Shown here one piece after another: positions 14,457-24,530 of a stretch of DNA of 64,000 bases. Location of the stretch: assembly GCF_024055595.1 (NCBI RefSeq), contig NZ_JAMXOF010000002.1:248001-312000 (forward strand), given 5' to 3'. The DNA is from Mucilaginibacter aurantiaciroseus. Its GTDB lineage: Bacteria; Bacteroidota; Bacteroidia; Sphingobacteriales; Sphingobacteriaceae. Below the pieces are notes generated by a model, which was given only the letters and a program-made list of their open reading frames with translations, was not told the origin of the DNA and made no database searches. The number at the start of each line of letters is the position of its first letter. Positions within the stretch are counted from its first letter, which is position 1. Both the position numbers and the translations under genes were made by a program.

Positions 14457-17447
14457 ATGAACTTCCCAGATGAATTAAGGAAAAGAATGACCAAAGAAGC
14501 AGAAAAAGACCCGAAAAAACATATTATCATAAAAGGGGCAAGGGTACACAACCTTAAAAATATGGATGTGGCCATCCCCAAAAACAAGCTGGTGGTTATC
14601 ACGGGCATGTCGGGTTCGGGTAAATCATCGCTTGCGTTTGATACTTTGTATGCCGAAGGTCAGCGTCGCTATGTGGAAAGCTTATCATCCTATGCCCGCC
14701 AGTTTTTGGGGCGAATGAATAAGCCTGATGTGGATTATATAAAAGGGATAGCACCGGCCATCGCTATTGAGCAGAAAGTGATAACCAGCAACCCGCGGTC
14801 AACGGTGGGTACTTCTACCGAGATCTACGATTACTTAAAGCTGCTTTTCGCGCGCATTGGTAAAACCGTTTCGCCTATATCAGGCGGGTTGGTTAAAAGA
14901 GATTCGGTTACCGATGTAATTAATTTTATTACAGCTTTGCCGGATGAATCACAGGTTACCATCCTTTGCCCGCTGCATCCGCATAACAACCGCAGCATTA
15001 AAGAGGAATTGGCCGTTTTAATGCAAAAGGGTTTTGTAAGGGTAGAGTTTAACGGACAGGTATCGCGCATAGAAACCTTGCTGGAAGATGAAACTATTGA
15101 TGGTGCATCTATGGTGATGGATGAAGAAGCTGCGCCTGCAAAAACTAAGAAAACAAAAACTAAAAAAGGTGAAGAGGAAGTATCGTCACTGCCTGCCATT
15201 TCTGTTGTGCGCATCGTTATAGATCGTATCACTAAGAATGAGGAAGACGAAACCATCAGCCGCTTAGCCGATAGTATCCAGACCGCATTTTTTGAAGGGA
15301 AGGGCGATTGTTATGTGCAATACGTAGCCCCGGCAGCCCCCTCTACATTTTACCCGGTAGGGGAGCCTTTAAATTATGAAGCCCTCCCTTCCGGAGAGGG
15401 TTTTGGTGGGGTTTCCGAACGCTTCTTCTGCGACCGTTTCGAGTTGGATAATATCCGTTTTGAAGAGCCTACGCCAAACTTTTTTAGTTTTAACAACCCC
15501 TACGGTGCCTGCAAAAAATGCGAAGGTTACGGTAAAGTTATCGGTATTGACGCCGACTTGGTTATCCCCGATAAAAGCAAGAGTATCTACGAAGGCGCTA
15601 TTGCTCCATGGCGTGGCGAAAAAATGCGCGAGTGGAACGATGTGCTTGTAAAAAGCTCGTTAAAATTTGACTTCCCTATCCATCGCCAGTATAACCAACT
15701 AACCGAAAAAGAGCAGGAATTGCTATGGACGGGTAACCAGTATTTCCGTGGGTTAAATGCCTTCTTCAAAGAGATGGAGGAGCAAACCTATAAAATACAA
15801 TACCGTGTTTTGCTATCGCGATACCGTGGTAAAACCACCTGCCCGGAATGTAAGGGCAGCCGTTTGCGCAAGGATGCAACCTATGTTAAGATAGACGGCA
15901 GATCCATCACCGATGTGGTGCTGATGCCTTTAGATGCCGCGCTGGAGTTTTTTAGCAACCTTAAACTGAATGAGACCGACGCAAAAATTGGTAAACGTTT
16001 ATTGCTGGAAATAGTAAACCGTTTGGTGTTTTTGAATGATGTAGGTTTGGCGTATTTAACGCTTAATCGTTTGTCAAATACACTATCTGGTGGCGAGTCG
16101 CAACGGATCAACCTGGCTACATCATTAGGGAGTAGTTTGGTAGGGTCGATTTATGTGTTGGATGAGCCAAGCATCGGCCTGCACCCACGTGATACACAGC
16201 GTTTAATTACCGTGTTAAAATCCCTGCGCGATGTAGGCAACACCGTTTTGGTTGTTGAGCACGAGGAAGAGATCATGAAAGCTGCTGACCATATTATTGA
16301 TATTGGCCCCGAAGCAGGCACGCATGGCGGTAACCTGATGTTTACAGGTACCTACGACCAAATTATTGTAGATAATGAAAGCCTAACCGGTAAATACCTG
16401 AGTGGCCGCCAAGAGATAGCTATACCGCCAACGCGCCGTAAATGGAGCGACTATATAGAGATAAAAGGCGCGCGCGAAAACAACTTGAAGAATGCGGATG
16501 CTAAGTTTCCGTTGGGGATACTTACTGTGGTAACAGGTGTATCCGGCTCGGGTAAAACCAGTTTGGTGAAACGCATTTTTGCGCCTGCCCTTCAAAAAAC
16601 TTTGGGTAACTATAATGGCGACCAAAGTGGCGCGTTCGATAGTATCGAGGGCGATTATAATAAAATTGAACAGGTAGAGATGGTAGATCAAAACCCAATT
16701 GGACGTTCATCGCGCTCTAACCCGGTTACTTATGTAAAGGCCTGGGACGAGATCCGTAACCTGTACGCCGCGCTGCCGGTTTCTAAGGCAGCAGGCTTAA
16801 AGCCATCAGCATTTTCATTTAATGTGGAGGGCGGCCGTTGCGACGTTTGCCAGGGCGAAGGCGAAGTGAAGATAGAGATGCAGTTTATGGCAGATATCTT
16901 CCTGACTTGCGAGGCCTGTAATGGTAAACGCTTTAAACAGCACATTCTGGACGTTACTTATAATGAGAAGAACGTATCTGAAGTATTGGAAATGACGATC
17001 GACGAAGGACTTGAGTTCTTCGTTAAAGAACCGAAGATATTGGCTAAAATAAAACCATTGGTTGATGTTGGCTTAGGTTACGTGCAGTTGGGCCAATCTT
17101 CAAACACCCTATCGGGTGGCGAGGCGCAGCGTATCAAGCTGGCATCCTTCCTGGTGAAGGGTAACAATACTAATAAAACGCTTTTCATATTTGATGAACC
17201 TACAACAGGTTTGCACTTTGCAGATATTAAGAAGCTGCTAAAATCATTCGATGCGTTGTTAGAGCACGGCAACACTATCATTGTGATAGAACACAATATG
17301 GACGTGATAAAATGCGCCGACTGGGTGATAGACATTGGCCCCGAAGGTGGCGACCGTGGTGGTAAAGTAGTGTTCGAAGGCCTGCCCGAAGACCTTATAA
17401 AAGTTAAAAATAACTATACAGGTCAGTTTTTGAAGGAGAGGTTTTAG
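14457..17447 (+). CDS. uvrA: Excinuclease ABC subunit A
   Basis: A 996-residue UvrA, the damage-sensing ATPase of nucleotide excision repair. Two ABC modules are present: Walker A GMSGSGKS at residues 50-57 and a second [10 protein letters not shown] near 695. Two ABC signatures LSGGE and zinc-finger cysteines CKKCEGYG...CPECKGSR and CDVCQGEG...CEACNGKRF are also seen. Two insertions stand out: a Lys/Glu-rich linker at about 222-243 ([14 protein letters not shown]), and residues about 308-321 ([14 protein letters not shown]), encoded by a G/C-rich stretch resembling an intergenic palindrome of this phylum. Start choice: the ATG follows an AT-rich repeat and no upstream in-frame ATG fits. Confidence 0.96.
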   Translation: MNFPDELRKRMTKEAEKDPKKHIIIKGARVHNLKNMDVAIPKNKLVVITGMSGSGKSSLAFDTLYAEGQRRYVESLSSYARQFLGRMNKPDVDYIKGIAPAIAIEQKVITSNPRSTVGTSTEIYDYLKLLFARIGKTVSPISGGLVKRDSVTDVINFITALPDESQVTILCPLHPHNNRSIKEELAVLMQKGFVRVEFNGQVSRIETLLEDETIDGASMVMDEEAAPAKTKKTKTKKGEEEVSSLPAISVVRIVIDRITKNEEDETISRLADSIQTAFFEGKGDCYVQYVAPAAPSTFYPVGEPLNYEALPSGEGFGGVSERFFCDRFELDNIRFEEPTPNFFSFNNPYGACKKCEGYGKVIGIDADLVIPDKSKSIYEGAIAPWRGEKMREWNDVLVKSSLKFDFPIHRQYNQLTEKEQELLWTGNQYFRGLNAFFKEMEEQTYKIQYRVLLSRYRGKTTCPECKGSRLRKDATYVKIDGRSITDVVLMPLDAALEFFSNLKLNETDAKIGKRLLLEIVNRLVFLNDVGLAYLTLNRLSNTLSGGESQRINLATSLGSSLVGSIYVLDEPSIGLHPRDTQRLITVLKSLRDVGNTVLVVEHEEEIMKAADHIIDIGPEAGTHGGNLMFTGTYDQIIVDNESLTGKYLSGRQEIAIPPTRRKWSDYIEIKGARENNLKNADAKFPLGILTVVTGVSGSGKTSLVKRIFAPALQKTLGNYNGDQSGAFDSIEGDYNKIEQVEMVDQNPIGRSSRSNPVTYVKAWDEIRNLYAALPVSKAAGLKPSAFSFNVEGGRCDVCQGEGEVKIEMQFMADIFLTCEACNGKRFKQHILDVTYNEKNVSEVLEMTIDEGLEFFVKEPKILAKIKPLVDVGLGYVQLGQSSNTLSGGEAQRIKLASFLVKGNNTNKTLFIFDEPTTGLHFADIKKLLKSFDALLEHGNTIIVIEHNMDVIKCADWVIDIGPEGGDRGGKVVFEGLPEDLIKVKNNYTGQFLKERF
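15379..15421 (+). repeat. REP-like sequence inserted in frame inside uvrA
   Basis: The bases GCCCTCCCTTCCGGAGAGGG (from 15380) followed by TTTTGGTGGGGTTTCC look like an intergenic palindrome I recall from Bacteroidota genomes. They are read in frame as about 14 residues in a variable loop of UvrA. The local base composition differs from the flanks. No second copy is seen in this window, so the repeat status is inference. Confidence 0.45.
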
Positions 17448-17491
17448 GGAAGATATTAGTGAATGGTGATTAGAGATTAGGCTAATGATAT

Positions 17492-17521
17492 AAAAGGCGA
17501 TGGTTATTCATTGCCTTTTTT
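17492..17521 (+). terminator. Terminator of uvrA
   Basis: Stem AAAAGGCGATG / CATTGCCTTTT (one G-U pair) followed by a T-run, 45 bp after the uvrA stop. Confidence 0.75.
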
Positions 17522-17547
17522 GTGTCGTGTTCCTGCCAATAATCCCA

Positions 17548-17577
17548 CAAAAAAAGCCTCCCCATTCAGGGAGGCTT
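17548..17577 (-). terminator. Terminator of aconitase gene
   Basis: Nine-base perfect stem AAGCCTCCC / GGGAGGCTT, loop ATTCA-like, with an A-run at 17549-17555 giving a U-run on the minus strand. It lies 31 bp beyond the aconitase stop, back to back with the uvrA terminator. Confidence 0.8.
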
Positions 17578-17607
17578 AATCTAAAATCGTATTTCTAAAA
17601 TCTAAAA

Positions 17608-19875
17608 TTAAGATATCATTTGCCTGCGGATGATGTTCAACGCGCCGCCTGCTTTAAACCACTCAATTTGCTGTGCATTGTATGTGTGGTTTACCGAGAA
17701 GCTTTCTGTTGTGCCATTTGCATGGTGTAACACTACGGTTAACTGTTTGCCCGGGGCAAAGGTGGTTAGGCCGGTAATGTCAATAACATCGTCCTCTTGT
17801 ATTTTTTCGTAATCGTTGGTATTAGTAAAAGTGATACCCAACATACCTTGTTTTTTAAGGTTGGTTTCGTGGATACGGGCAAATGATTTTACCAGTATGG
17901 CACGTACACCTAAGTGGCGTGGCTCCATTGCCGCATGCTCGCGAGATGAACCTTCACCGTAGTTCTCGTCACCAACTACTATAGAACCGATACCTGCAGC
18001 TTTGTAATCGCGCTGTGTAGCCGGAACCGGGCCATATTCGCCTGTCAATTCGTTTTTCACGCTATCGGCCGTGTTGTTAAAATAGTTAATAGCACCTATC
18101 AGCATATTGTTAGATATGTTATCTAAGTGACCACGGAACTTTAACCATGGGCCAGCCATTGAAATATGGTCGGTAGTACATTTACCACGTGCTTTAATTA
18201 ACAGTTTTAAACCGGTAATGTCAGTACCTTCCCAAGGGGTAAACGGCTCCAGTAATTGTAAGCGTGATGATGTTGGGCTAACAATAACCTCAACGCCGCT
18301 GCCATTTTCGGCCGGTGCCTGGTAACCGGCATCTTCAACTGCATAACCATGTATCGGCATTTCAATACCTTGTGGCTCGTCAAATTTAACCTGCTCGCCT
18401 GCTTTGTTGGTTAACGTATCGGTAAGTGGGTTAAAGGTAAGGTCGCCCGCAATAACAAACGCGGTAACAATCTCCGGAGAGGCTACAAACGCGTGAGTAT
18501 TAGGGTTACCATCCTGGCGTTTAGCAAAGTTACGGTTAAATGAGGTGATGATAGAGTTTTTGCGGGTGGGGTCGTCGGTATGGCGTGCCCACTGGCCAAT
18601 ACAAGGGCCACAAGCGTTTGCCAATACTACACCGCCCATAGCCTCAAAGGTACCTAAGTAACCATCGCGCTCAACCGTGTAACGTACCAACTCCGAACCC
18701 GGGGTAATGGTGAACTCTGCTTTGGTAGCTAAGTTTTTATCGATAGCCTGTTTCGCGATTGATGCAGAACGGGTAATGTCTTCGTAAGACGAATTTGTAC
18801 AAGAACCTATTAAACCAACCTCTAATTTTACGGGCCAGTTGTTTTCACGAACCGCTTGCGCGAATTTAGAAATAGGCCACGCCAGGTCAGGAGTGAACGG
18901 GCCGTTAACGTGTGGCTCAAGTTCGCTCAGGTTGATCTCGATAACCTGGTCAAAGTATTCGGTAGGGTTTGCGTAAACCTCGTCGTCACCGGTTAGGTGT
19001 TCGGCAATAGCGTTGGCAAGGGTAGCAATTTCTTCACGTTTGGTACCGTTAAGGTAAGTAGCAATTTTCTCGTCGTAACCAAAAATAGAAGTGGTTGCAC
19101 CAATCTCGGCACCCATGTTACAGATGGTACCTTTACCTGTTGCAGAAAGTGAACGTGCACCTTCGCCAAAATATTCAACAATAGCGCCGGTACCACCTTT
19201 TACAGTAAGGATACCTGCTACTTTCAAAATAACGTCTTTGGCTGATGTCCAGCCGGATAGTTTACCGGTTAATTTTACACCGATAAGTTTAGGAAATTTT
19301 AGCTCCCATGGTAAGCCTGCCATTACATCACAGGCATCGGCACCGCCAACACCAATAGCCACCATACCCAAACCACCTGCATTAGGTGTGTGCGAGTCGG
19401 TACCTATCATCATACCACCGGGGAACGCGTAGTTCTCTAAAACAACCTGGTGAATAATACCTGCACCGGCTTTCCAGAAACCGATACCGTATTTATCAGA
19501 TACAGATGAAAGGAAGTCGTAAACTTCGCGGTTAATATCAACCGCCGTATTTAAATCGGCAACGGCGCCAACTTTTGCTTGTATCAAGTGATCGCAATGT
19601 ACGGTTGATGGTACTGCAACCTGCGGGCGGCCTGCCTGCATAAACTGCAATAGCGCCATTTGCGCGGTAGCATCTTGCATGGCTACGCGGTCTGGTGCAA
19701 AATCAACGTAGTCGGTACCGCGTTCAAAAGCTTTTTTAGCATCACCTTCAGAAAGGTGAGCGTATAATATTTTTTCGGTTAATGTAAGATGTTTACCGGT
19801 CGCTTTACGGGCAGCATCCACACGGGTGCTGTAGCGATCGTAAACCTTTTTGATCATGTCTAAATCAAAAGCCAT
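17608..19875 (-). CDS. acn: Aconitate hydratase (mitochondrial-type aconitase)
   Basis: A 755-residue aconitase that isomerises citrate to isocitrate in the TCA cycle. The 4Fe-4S ligands are C359 in IGSCTNSS and C422/C425 in [11 protein letters not shown], almost the same numbers as in mitochondrial aconitase. Substrate motifs [12 protein letters not shown] and [10 protein letters not shown] (C-terminal swivel domain) are present. Length and order of domains match the mitochondrial-type group rather than the 890-residue AcnA or AcnB. It is transcribed alone from a promoter in 19876-19960. Its terminator is shared back to back with uvrA. Confidence 0.95.
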   Translation of the reverse strand: MAFDLDMIKKVYDRYSTRVDAARKATGKHLTLTEKILYAHLSEGDAKKAFERGTDYVDFAPDRVAMQDATAQMALLQFMQAGRPQVAVPSTVHCDHLIQAKVGAVADLNTAVDINREVYDFLSSVSDKYGIGFWKAGAGIIHQVVLENYAFPGGMMIGTDSHTPNAGGLGMVAIGVGGADACDVMAGLPWELKFPKLIGVKLTGKLSGWTSAKDVILKVAGILTVKGGTGAIVEYFGEGARSLSATGKGTICNMGAEIGATTSIFGYDEKIATYLNGTKREEIATLANAIAEHLTGDDEVYANPTEYFDQVIEINLSELEPHVNGPFTPDLAWPISKFAQAVRENNWPVKLEVGLIGSCTNSSYEDITRSASIAKQAIDKNLATKAEFTITPGSELVRYTVERDGYLGTFEAMGGVVLANACGPCIGQWARHTDDPTRKNSIITSFNRNFAKRQDGNPNTHAFVASPEIVTAFVIAGDLTFNPLTDTLTNKAGEQVKFDEPQGIEMPIHGYAVEDAGYQAPAENGSGVEVIVSPTSSRLQLLEPFTPWEGTDITGLKLLIKARGKCTTDHISMAGPWLKFRGHLDNISNNMLIGAINYFNNTADSVKNELTGEYGPVPATQRDYKAAGIGSIVVGDENYGEGSSREHAAMEPRHLGVRAILVKSFARIHETNLKKQGMLGITFTNTNDYEKIQEDDVIDITGLTTFAPGKQLTVVLHHANGTTESFSVNHTYNAQQIEWFKAGGALNIIRRQMIS

Positions 19876-19989
19876 AATGTTTGCTTTTTAATAGGTAATA
19901 AGATATAAGCCTGCCTATGTAGCCGACTTGCCGCGAATTTACAAAATATAAACTTTATTCACAGTAAGCCCTTTGTACAATTGTTATTT

Positions 19990-20110
19990 GGATATGTTCT
20001 TAATAAGTAAGCGATTGAAGTTAATCTTCAAATGGATCAAAAACTATAGGTTGGAAATCTTTTTAAAATTGGCAGTGTTGCGCGTAATTAGGGTTTTGCT
20101 ATGCACTACG
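19990..20110 (-). pseudogene. Remnant of a PIN-domain (VapC-like) toxin C-terminus
   Basis: On the minus strand one frame reads HSKTLITRNTANFKKISNL, then a stop, then a few more hydrophobic codons. This matches the last conserved strand and Asp/Asn helix of PIN-domain toxins (pattern T-L-[IV]-T-R-N-x-x-[DN]-F). The upstream three quarters of the domain are gone and stop codons interrupt the rest, so it is a dead fragment. It lies directly downstream of the decayed antitoxin-like frame. Identification is by pattern only. Confidence 0.4.
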
Positions 20111-20196
20111 GCAATTCAGATTTCATTTTTCCCGAAATTCGGCCAATTGTTTTTTAATATCTTCAATAGACGGCTTCGTCATTTTGCCTTTAAGAC

Positions 20197-20328
20197 TTAG
20201 TAAACGCTGCACTCTTTTTCATCAGTTCTCGGTTCATTATCGTGTAATTTGATAATGTTCATAGCTTCAAGGTCCTTTAACAGGTCTAACGCCTTATCAT
20301 CAATTATAACTACTGTTACAGTTGTCAT
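20197..20328 (-). pseudogene. Decayed antitoxin-like gene (frame-shifted)
   Basis: ATG at 20328 opens a 43-codon frame (TTVTVVIIDDKALDLLKDLE, then MNIIKLHDNE). After this point the natural continuation jumps frame: KKSAAFTKS, then LKGKMTKPSIEDIKKQLAEF ending near 20130. The pieces together resemble the small antitoxins paired with PIN or RelE toxins in Bacteroidota: an N-terminal strand of the type TVTV.I.DDKAL.LL..LE and a C-terminal helix. At least two frameshifts separate the pieces. The remainder of a PIN domain follows at 19990-20110. Confidence 0.45.
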
Positions 20329-20340
20329 AACGTTTCTATC

Positions 20341-20560
20341 GAAATATAAATTTTAAAAAAAACGCATTGGCAATGCCAACTCATCAACTATTTCCCACTC
20401 TTTTCTATCAACTTATCCCCCCCCCCCCATTGATTGTAACAATATAAACCTTACCATCGGGCCATATGGTAATATCGCACATGCAGCCTTACTTGCCTTT
20501 GTAAAAAGTGCTAACGCTGTTAAATATTACTGGTTTAAGTTTTTTTTATACCCAAAATGA
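20341..20560. other. Non-coding stretch with a 12-C homopolymer
   Basis: Holds a run of twelve C (20417-20428). On the minus strand these are four Gly codons at the end of a 24-codon frame (from about 20482) that reads CDITIWPDGKVYIVTIN, itself preceded in frame by a stop and more protein-like codons (VSTFYKGK). This looks like a fragment of a lost gene, but I cannot assign a family. The C-run is the longest homopolymer I noticed in the window. Confidence 0.35.
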
Positions 20561-20662
20561 GTTAAGCTTTCAGCTTAACGGTAATATCAGGACTGCGCTT
20601 TACTTCAATTTGTTGCGCAAGCTAAAAGCTTGTTGTGTTTTAGGCCTAAGTTGAAAACTTAG
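20561..20662. repeat. Three consecutive perfect hairpins
   Basis: Perfect stem-loops at 20561-20579 (GTTAAGCT-TTC-AGCTTAAC), 20618-20632 (CAAGCT-AAA-AGCTTG) and 20646-20662 (CTAAGTT-GAA-AACTTAG), each with a 3-base loop. They lie between the deacetylase stop and the decayed toxin-antitoxin locus. The common AAGCT/AGCTT cores and equal loop size suggest one composite repeat rather than separate terminators. Confidence 0.6.
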
Positions 20663-20705
20663 ATTAGATGGTGGAAATTTAAAATGGCTGCAAACTGCCA
20701 CCCGC

Positions 20706-21326
20706 TTACTGCAAACTTTCAAAAGTATACCCCTCCTTACTCCAATGCTCCATCGCTAACGGCAGTACATGCTCAAGCTTAAAAAAAGCCTTTACACTGT
20801 CATGGAAAAGAACGATCGAGCCTTCCTTTGCATTATTGAGCACATTTTTTAAAGCGTCTTCCTTTTTTAGCGCCATATCAAAATCGCCGCAAAGTACATC
20901 CCACATAATTATCTGCAGATCGGGGCGGGCTTCCTTCAATAGTTTTATTTGGTCGCGTTTAATGCGGCCGTAAGGGGGGCGAAACAGGGGCGTATCTAAA
21001 ACCTTATCTGCTTTTAGGAAGTTTTCGAGGTAGGTTTGGTTGTCTGTGGCCCAGCCTTTTAGGTGGTTGTAAGTATGGTTGCCAATGGCGTGGCCTGCTT
21101 TTTTCACGTCGGCAAACACATCGGGGTGCTTGCGCACATTGTCGCCAATGCAAAAGAAGGTGGCTTTTGCATCATACTTTTTTAAAATATTTAACACAAA
21201 TGGTGTAACAATGGGTATGGGGCCGTCGTCAAAAGTCAAATAAATGCAACGGGCACCTGGTTTAGTATCCCAAATTAATTGAGGGTATAGCTTTTTTAGC
21301 CACCAGGGAGTTTTTACCAGGTACAT
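20706..21326 (-). CDS. Polysaccharide deacetylase family protein (NodB domain, CE4)
   Basis: The NodB domain spans about 175 residues: YLTFDDGPIP (metal Asp and catalytic Asp), GNHTYNHLKG (the H-x3-H metal pair), FRPPYGR and a C-terminal IVLFHDS block. Such enzymes remove N- or O-acetyl groups from peptidoglycan, chitin-like or other amino-sugar polymers. The open frame reaches 21410 through a TTG, but the family N-terminus (MYLVKTPWWLKKLYPQLIWD) begins at the ATG at 21326, giving 206 residues. There is no signal peptide, so the location is uncertain. It is divergent from the TolC gene; with the ATG start the two starts are 90 bp apart. Confidence 0.85.
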   Translation of the reverse strand: MYLVKTPWWLKKLYPQLIWDTKPGARCIYLTFDDGPIPIVTPFVLNILKKYDAKATFFCIGDNVRKHPDVFADVKKAGHAIGNHTYNHLKGWATDNQTYLENFLKADKVLDTPLFRPPYGRIKRDQIKLLKEARPDLQIIMWDVLCGDFDMALKKEDALKNVLNNAKEGSIVLFHDSVKAFFKLEHVLPLAMEHWSKEGYTFESLQ

Positions 21327-21416
21327 TCGTAAAACGTTTAAGTGTTTAATGAGTTTGCCAACAAAATCTGAACTTGCAAAGTAAATAGCTTTACTTACAA
21401 TTGTATACAATTTATT

Positions 21417-22859
21417 ATGAAACTAAACTTACAAATCACAAAAGTAACCATTGCTTGCTTCATATTAGTTTCGGCGGTAAACTTTACTGTTAATGCGCAG
21501 GAAGTTATCACCTTACAAAAAGCTATCGACCGCACGCTTGAGCGCAACTTAACCATTAAACAAGCTCAGTTTAGCGAAGCCATATCCGAAGAAAACCTTA
21601 AGCAATCTAAATACAACCAATTGCCAAATTTAACGGCAGGCCCGCAGGCTTCACTAAATTTTGGCCGTAATATCGATCCATCTACCAACCAGTTTACCAA
21701 CCAGCACATTTTTGCGTTAAATGGTACGCTTAGTTCGCAGGTAACACTTTTCCAGGGTGGGCAATTGCGTAACCAGATCATCGCTAACAAATTATTGCTT
21801 GGTGCCGACCGTAGTTACACTGCCAAAATAAAGAATGACCTGGTACTGAATGTAGTTACCCAATACCTGCTAATATTAACAAACCAGGACCTGGTAACCG
21901 CTGCGCAGCAACAAATAGATATTGCCAAAATAACGCTTTACAGGGCTCAAAAAAACTTTGACGTAGGTAACCAAACCCAGGCAGATCTGTCGCAGGCCAA
22001 AGCAGCGCAATCAACCGCGGACTTAAATTATACCAATGCCGAGAACCAATTGGAATTATCGGTACTTACACTTAAACAGTATATGGAGATGCCCCCTGCA
22101 ACAAATATTACCTTTGAGAAGCCGGACATTAGCAGGTTTAAAGAATTGAGCACCGTGTACGACCCCGAAGTTGTTTTAAAAACAGCTTTAGCCGTTAACC
22201 CGGATGTTACTTTGGCAGAAGCAAGGCAAAAAGCTGCCGCGCAGGATATTAAGGTAGCAAGAGGCAATTATTTCCCAAGTGTGGTGTTGTTTGGCCAGGT
22301 TGGTACAAATTATTCTGACGCGCGACGCCTGCAGGGTACCCCGTTTGCAACCGGCAGGGTAGATACTATTGGTTTTGTGCAAAATACGCCAAACGCGGTT
22401 ACGATACCAAACTTTTCGGCACCTATCTTGCATTACCCTATTGGCAGGCAATTGAGCGATAACTTTAACCAGTCTATTGGTGTAACGTTACAGATCCCTA
22501 TATTTAACAGGTTTAGCGCGCGTACATCTGTACGTAAAGCGAAGATCACTAATGAAAATGCCATAGTTACGGCGCAGTTAGCTAAAAACAATTTAAGCAA
22601 AATAATTTACCAGGCGGTTTGGGATGTGCAGGCAGCAAACAAAAGATATATATCTACACAGCAAACTTATAATGCCAATAAAGATGCCTTTAACATCATA
22701 CAACAAAGGTATAATGTGGGCCTGGTGAACTCGCTTGATTATAATACATCATTAACAAACCTAAATAAATCGCAATTTGACCTTATAAACGCCCAATACG
22801 AGGTGGTGTTCAGGAGCAAAGTGATTGATTATTATTTAGGCAACCCTATAACACTTTAA
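21417..22859 (+). CDS. TolC family outer-membrane efflux protein
   Basis: A 480-residue outer-membrane factor with a signal peptide (VTIACFILVSAVNFTVNAQ, cleavage after about residue 27). Two repeats of the coiled-coil plus beta-strand plan typical of TolC are seen: the first contains NYTNAENQLELSVLTLKQYM, the second NVGLVNSLDYNTSLTNLNKS. Trimers form a channel across the outer membrane and periplasm. It stands 31 bp upstream of a membrane-fusion protein gene, so the two are an operon and probably one complex. The inner-membrane pump is not encoded next to them. Confidence 0.9.
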   Translation: MKLNLQITKVTIACFILVSAVNFTVNAQEVITLQKAIDRTLERNLTIKQAQFSEAISEENLKQSKYNQLPNLTAGPQASLNFGRNIDPSTNQFTNQHIFALNGTLSSQVTLFQGGQLRNQIIANKLLLGADRSYTAKIKNDLVLNVVTQYLLILTNQDLVTAAQQQIDIAKITLYRAQKNFDVGNQTQADLSQAKAAQSTADLNYTNAENQLELSVLTLKQYMEMPPATNITFEKPDISRFKELSTVYDPEVVLKTALAVNPDVTLAEARQKAAAQDIKVARGNYFPSVVLFGQVGTNYSDARRLQGTPFATGRVDTIGFVQNTPNAVTIPNFSAPILHYPIGRQLSDNFNQSIGVTLQIPIFNRFSARTSVRKAKITNENAIVTAQLAKNNLSKIIYQAVWDVQAANKRYISTQQTYNANKDAFNIIQQRYNVGLVNSLDYNTSLTNLNKSQFDLINAQYEVVFRSKVIDYYLGNPITL

Positions 22860-22890
22860 TTAAACACACAAACACAATCCTAAAATTATC

Positions 22891-24231
22891 ATGGGAAAAA
22901 CTACTAAATATATACTGATAGGCCTTGTTGTGCTGGTGGCATTACTAATTATTGGCAAAGTTACCGGTATAATTGGCAAACCGCAGGTAACGCAGGTTGC
23001 TGTTGAGAAAGCCGATAGCCGCGATATTAACGAAACCGTATCTGCCAGTGGTAAAATAAAACCTCACATCGAGGTTAAGATCAGCCCGGAGGTATCTGGC
23101 GAGGTGGTTGAGTTGCCTATTAAAGAAGGTGACGTGGTTAAAAAAGGCCAGTTGCTTTGCCGTATCCGCCCGGATATCTTAAAGTCGGGTTATGACCGCG
23201 CTGTGGCTTCATACAACACCCAAAAAGCAAGCGTTGGTAATTCGGCACAAATGCTGAAACAATCGCAGGCTACATTTGCCAACCAGGAGTCTATCTACAA
23301 ACGGAGTAAAGAGCTTTTTGACAAAAAAGTATTAACCGTTGCCGAGTTTGAGCAGGCGAAAGCTAACTACGAAGGCGCGCGTGCAACATTAGAAGCATCT
23401 AAGCAAAACGTAATAGGTTCTACCTATGGTTTGGCACAATCACAGGCCTCTGTTAAAGAGGCACAAGATAACCTTGCCAAAACAACTATTTATGCCCCTG
23501 TTGATGGTGTGGTATCAAAACTGTCTATTGAGCAGGGCGAGCGCGTTTTGGGTACCCAGCAATTTGCCGGTACCGAGATCATGACCATATCTGACCTGAG
23601 CAAAATTGATGTTAATGTGGATGTGAACGAGAACGATATTAACCGCATAGCTATTGGTAACCAGTCGCAAATTGAGATAGATGCTTTCCTGGGTAAGAAA
23701 TTTACGGGTGAGGTTATCGAAATAGGCAGTTCGGCCAACGTGGTAGGTACCAATGCAGACCAGGTGACCAATTTTACGGTTAAAGTGCGCATCACCGCGC
23801 AATCATATATCGACCTGCTGAAGAAAAATGCGGAGAACCATTCACCTTTTCGCCCGGGGTTAACCGCCACGGTTGATATCCAAACCAATCACGTAAAAGC
23901 ATTGTCGGTGCCTATCCAGTCGGTAACCGCCCGTGATGTGAAAAAGACGGATGCTAAACCGGCCGATACCCAAAAGGACGATGCCAAGAAAACCACTATC
24001 AGCGCACCTGCAAAAGAGTATGTATACGTTTTGCAAGGCAACAAAGTGAAGCAGGTACAGGTAACCACCGGCATCCAGGATGATACCTATATCCAGATCT
24101 TAAGCGGCCTTAAAAGCGGCGAAGAAGTGGTATCTGCACCATTCGCAGCTATCTCAAAAACATTGAACGATGGTATGATAGTAGAAAAGGTAGATAAATC
24201 GAAACTGTTTACCGGCGAGGTTAAGAAGTAA
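22891..24231 (+). CDS. Efflux periplasmic adaptor (MacA/HlyD-type membrane-fusion protein)
   Basis: A 446-residue adaptor with one N-terminal membrane helix (ILIGLVVLVALLIIGKV). Then come a barrel-sandwich half with VSPEVSGEVVELPIKEGDVVKKG-like sequence at about 65-95, a long alpha-hairpin about 105-195, the second lipoyl half KTTIYAPVDGVVSKL, a beta-barrel domain, and a Lys/Asp-rich insertion at about 350-372 before the membrane-proximal domain. It bridges TolC to an inner-membrane pump; the MacA-like plan points to an ABC pump of the MacB type. No pump gene follows: the next gene, 300 bp on, is gpsA. A strong terminator (24254-24290) closes the operon. Confidence 0.9.
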   Translation: MGKTTKYILIGLVVLVALLIIGKVTGIIGKPQVTQVAVEKADSRDINETVSASGKIKPHIEVKISPEVSGEVVELPIKEGDVVKKGQLLCRIRPDILKSGYDRAVASYNTQKASVGNSAQMLKQSQATFANQESIYKRSKELFDKKVLTVAEFEQAKANYEGARATLEASKQNVIGSTYGLAQSQASVKEAQDNLAKTTIYAPVDGVVSKLSIEQGERVLGTQQFAGTEIMTISDLSKIDVNVDVNENDINRIAIGNQSQIEIDAFLGKKFTGEVIEIGSSANVVGTNADQVTNFTVKVRITAQSYIDLLKKNAENHSPFRPGLTATVDIQTNHVKALSVPIQSVTARDVKKTDAKPADTQKDDAKKTTISAPAKEYVYVLQGNKVKQVQVTTGIQDDTYIQILSGLKSGEEVVSAPFAAISKTLNDGMIVEKVDKSKLFTGEVKK

Positions 24232-24253
24232 TTTTAAGCCGAAAAGGTGACGG

Positions 24254-24290
24254 AAAAAGGCGAAAGGTTTCAGTACTTTTCGCCTTTTTT
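24254..24290 (+). terminator. Terminator of the TolC/adaptor operon
   Basis: Twelve-base stem AAAAAGGCGAAA / TTTCGCCTTTTT with a GGTTTCAGTACT-type loop, ending in a T-run, 23 bp after the adaptor stop. Confidence 0.85.
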
Positions 24291-24530
24291 GGTTAAAAAT
24301 GTACTGTATTTTTCCGTTTAAAGATGGTGGCGCTATTTTGTCAGTAGGTAAAATCCGGGTGGCTTGATTATGAGATGATTGTGAATATTCACGTGTGTTC
24401 GCAAACGTGAACGTGAACATTTTGGTTAAGCTTTGCGCCGGGAAGCCTTTAGCTTTCACCTTTTCGCATAATATTTCATTAATTTGCATCACGGGAAAAC
24501 CAATTGCCCGTTTGGTTCATTACTGACTAA

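Noticed and set aside
19973..20200. 75-codon plus-strand frame in the decayed toxin-antitoxin gap
   Set aside because: The minus strand shows the better protein-like fragments; the plus-strand frame has no family pattern.
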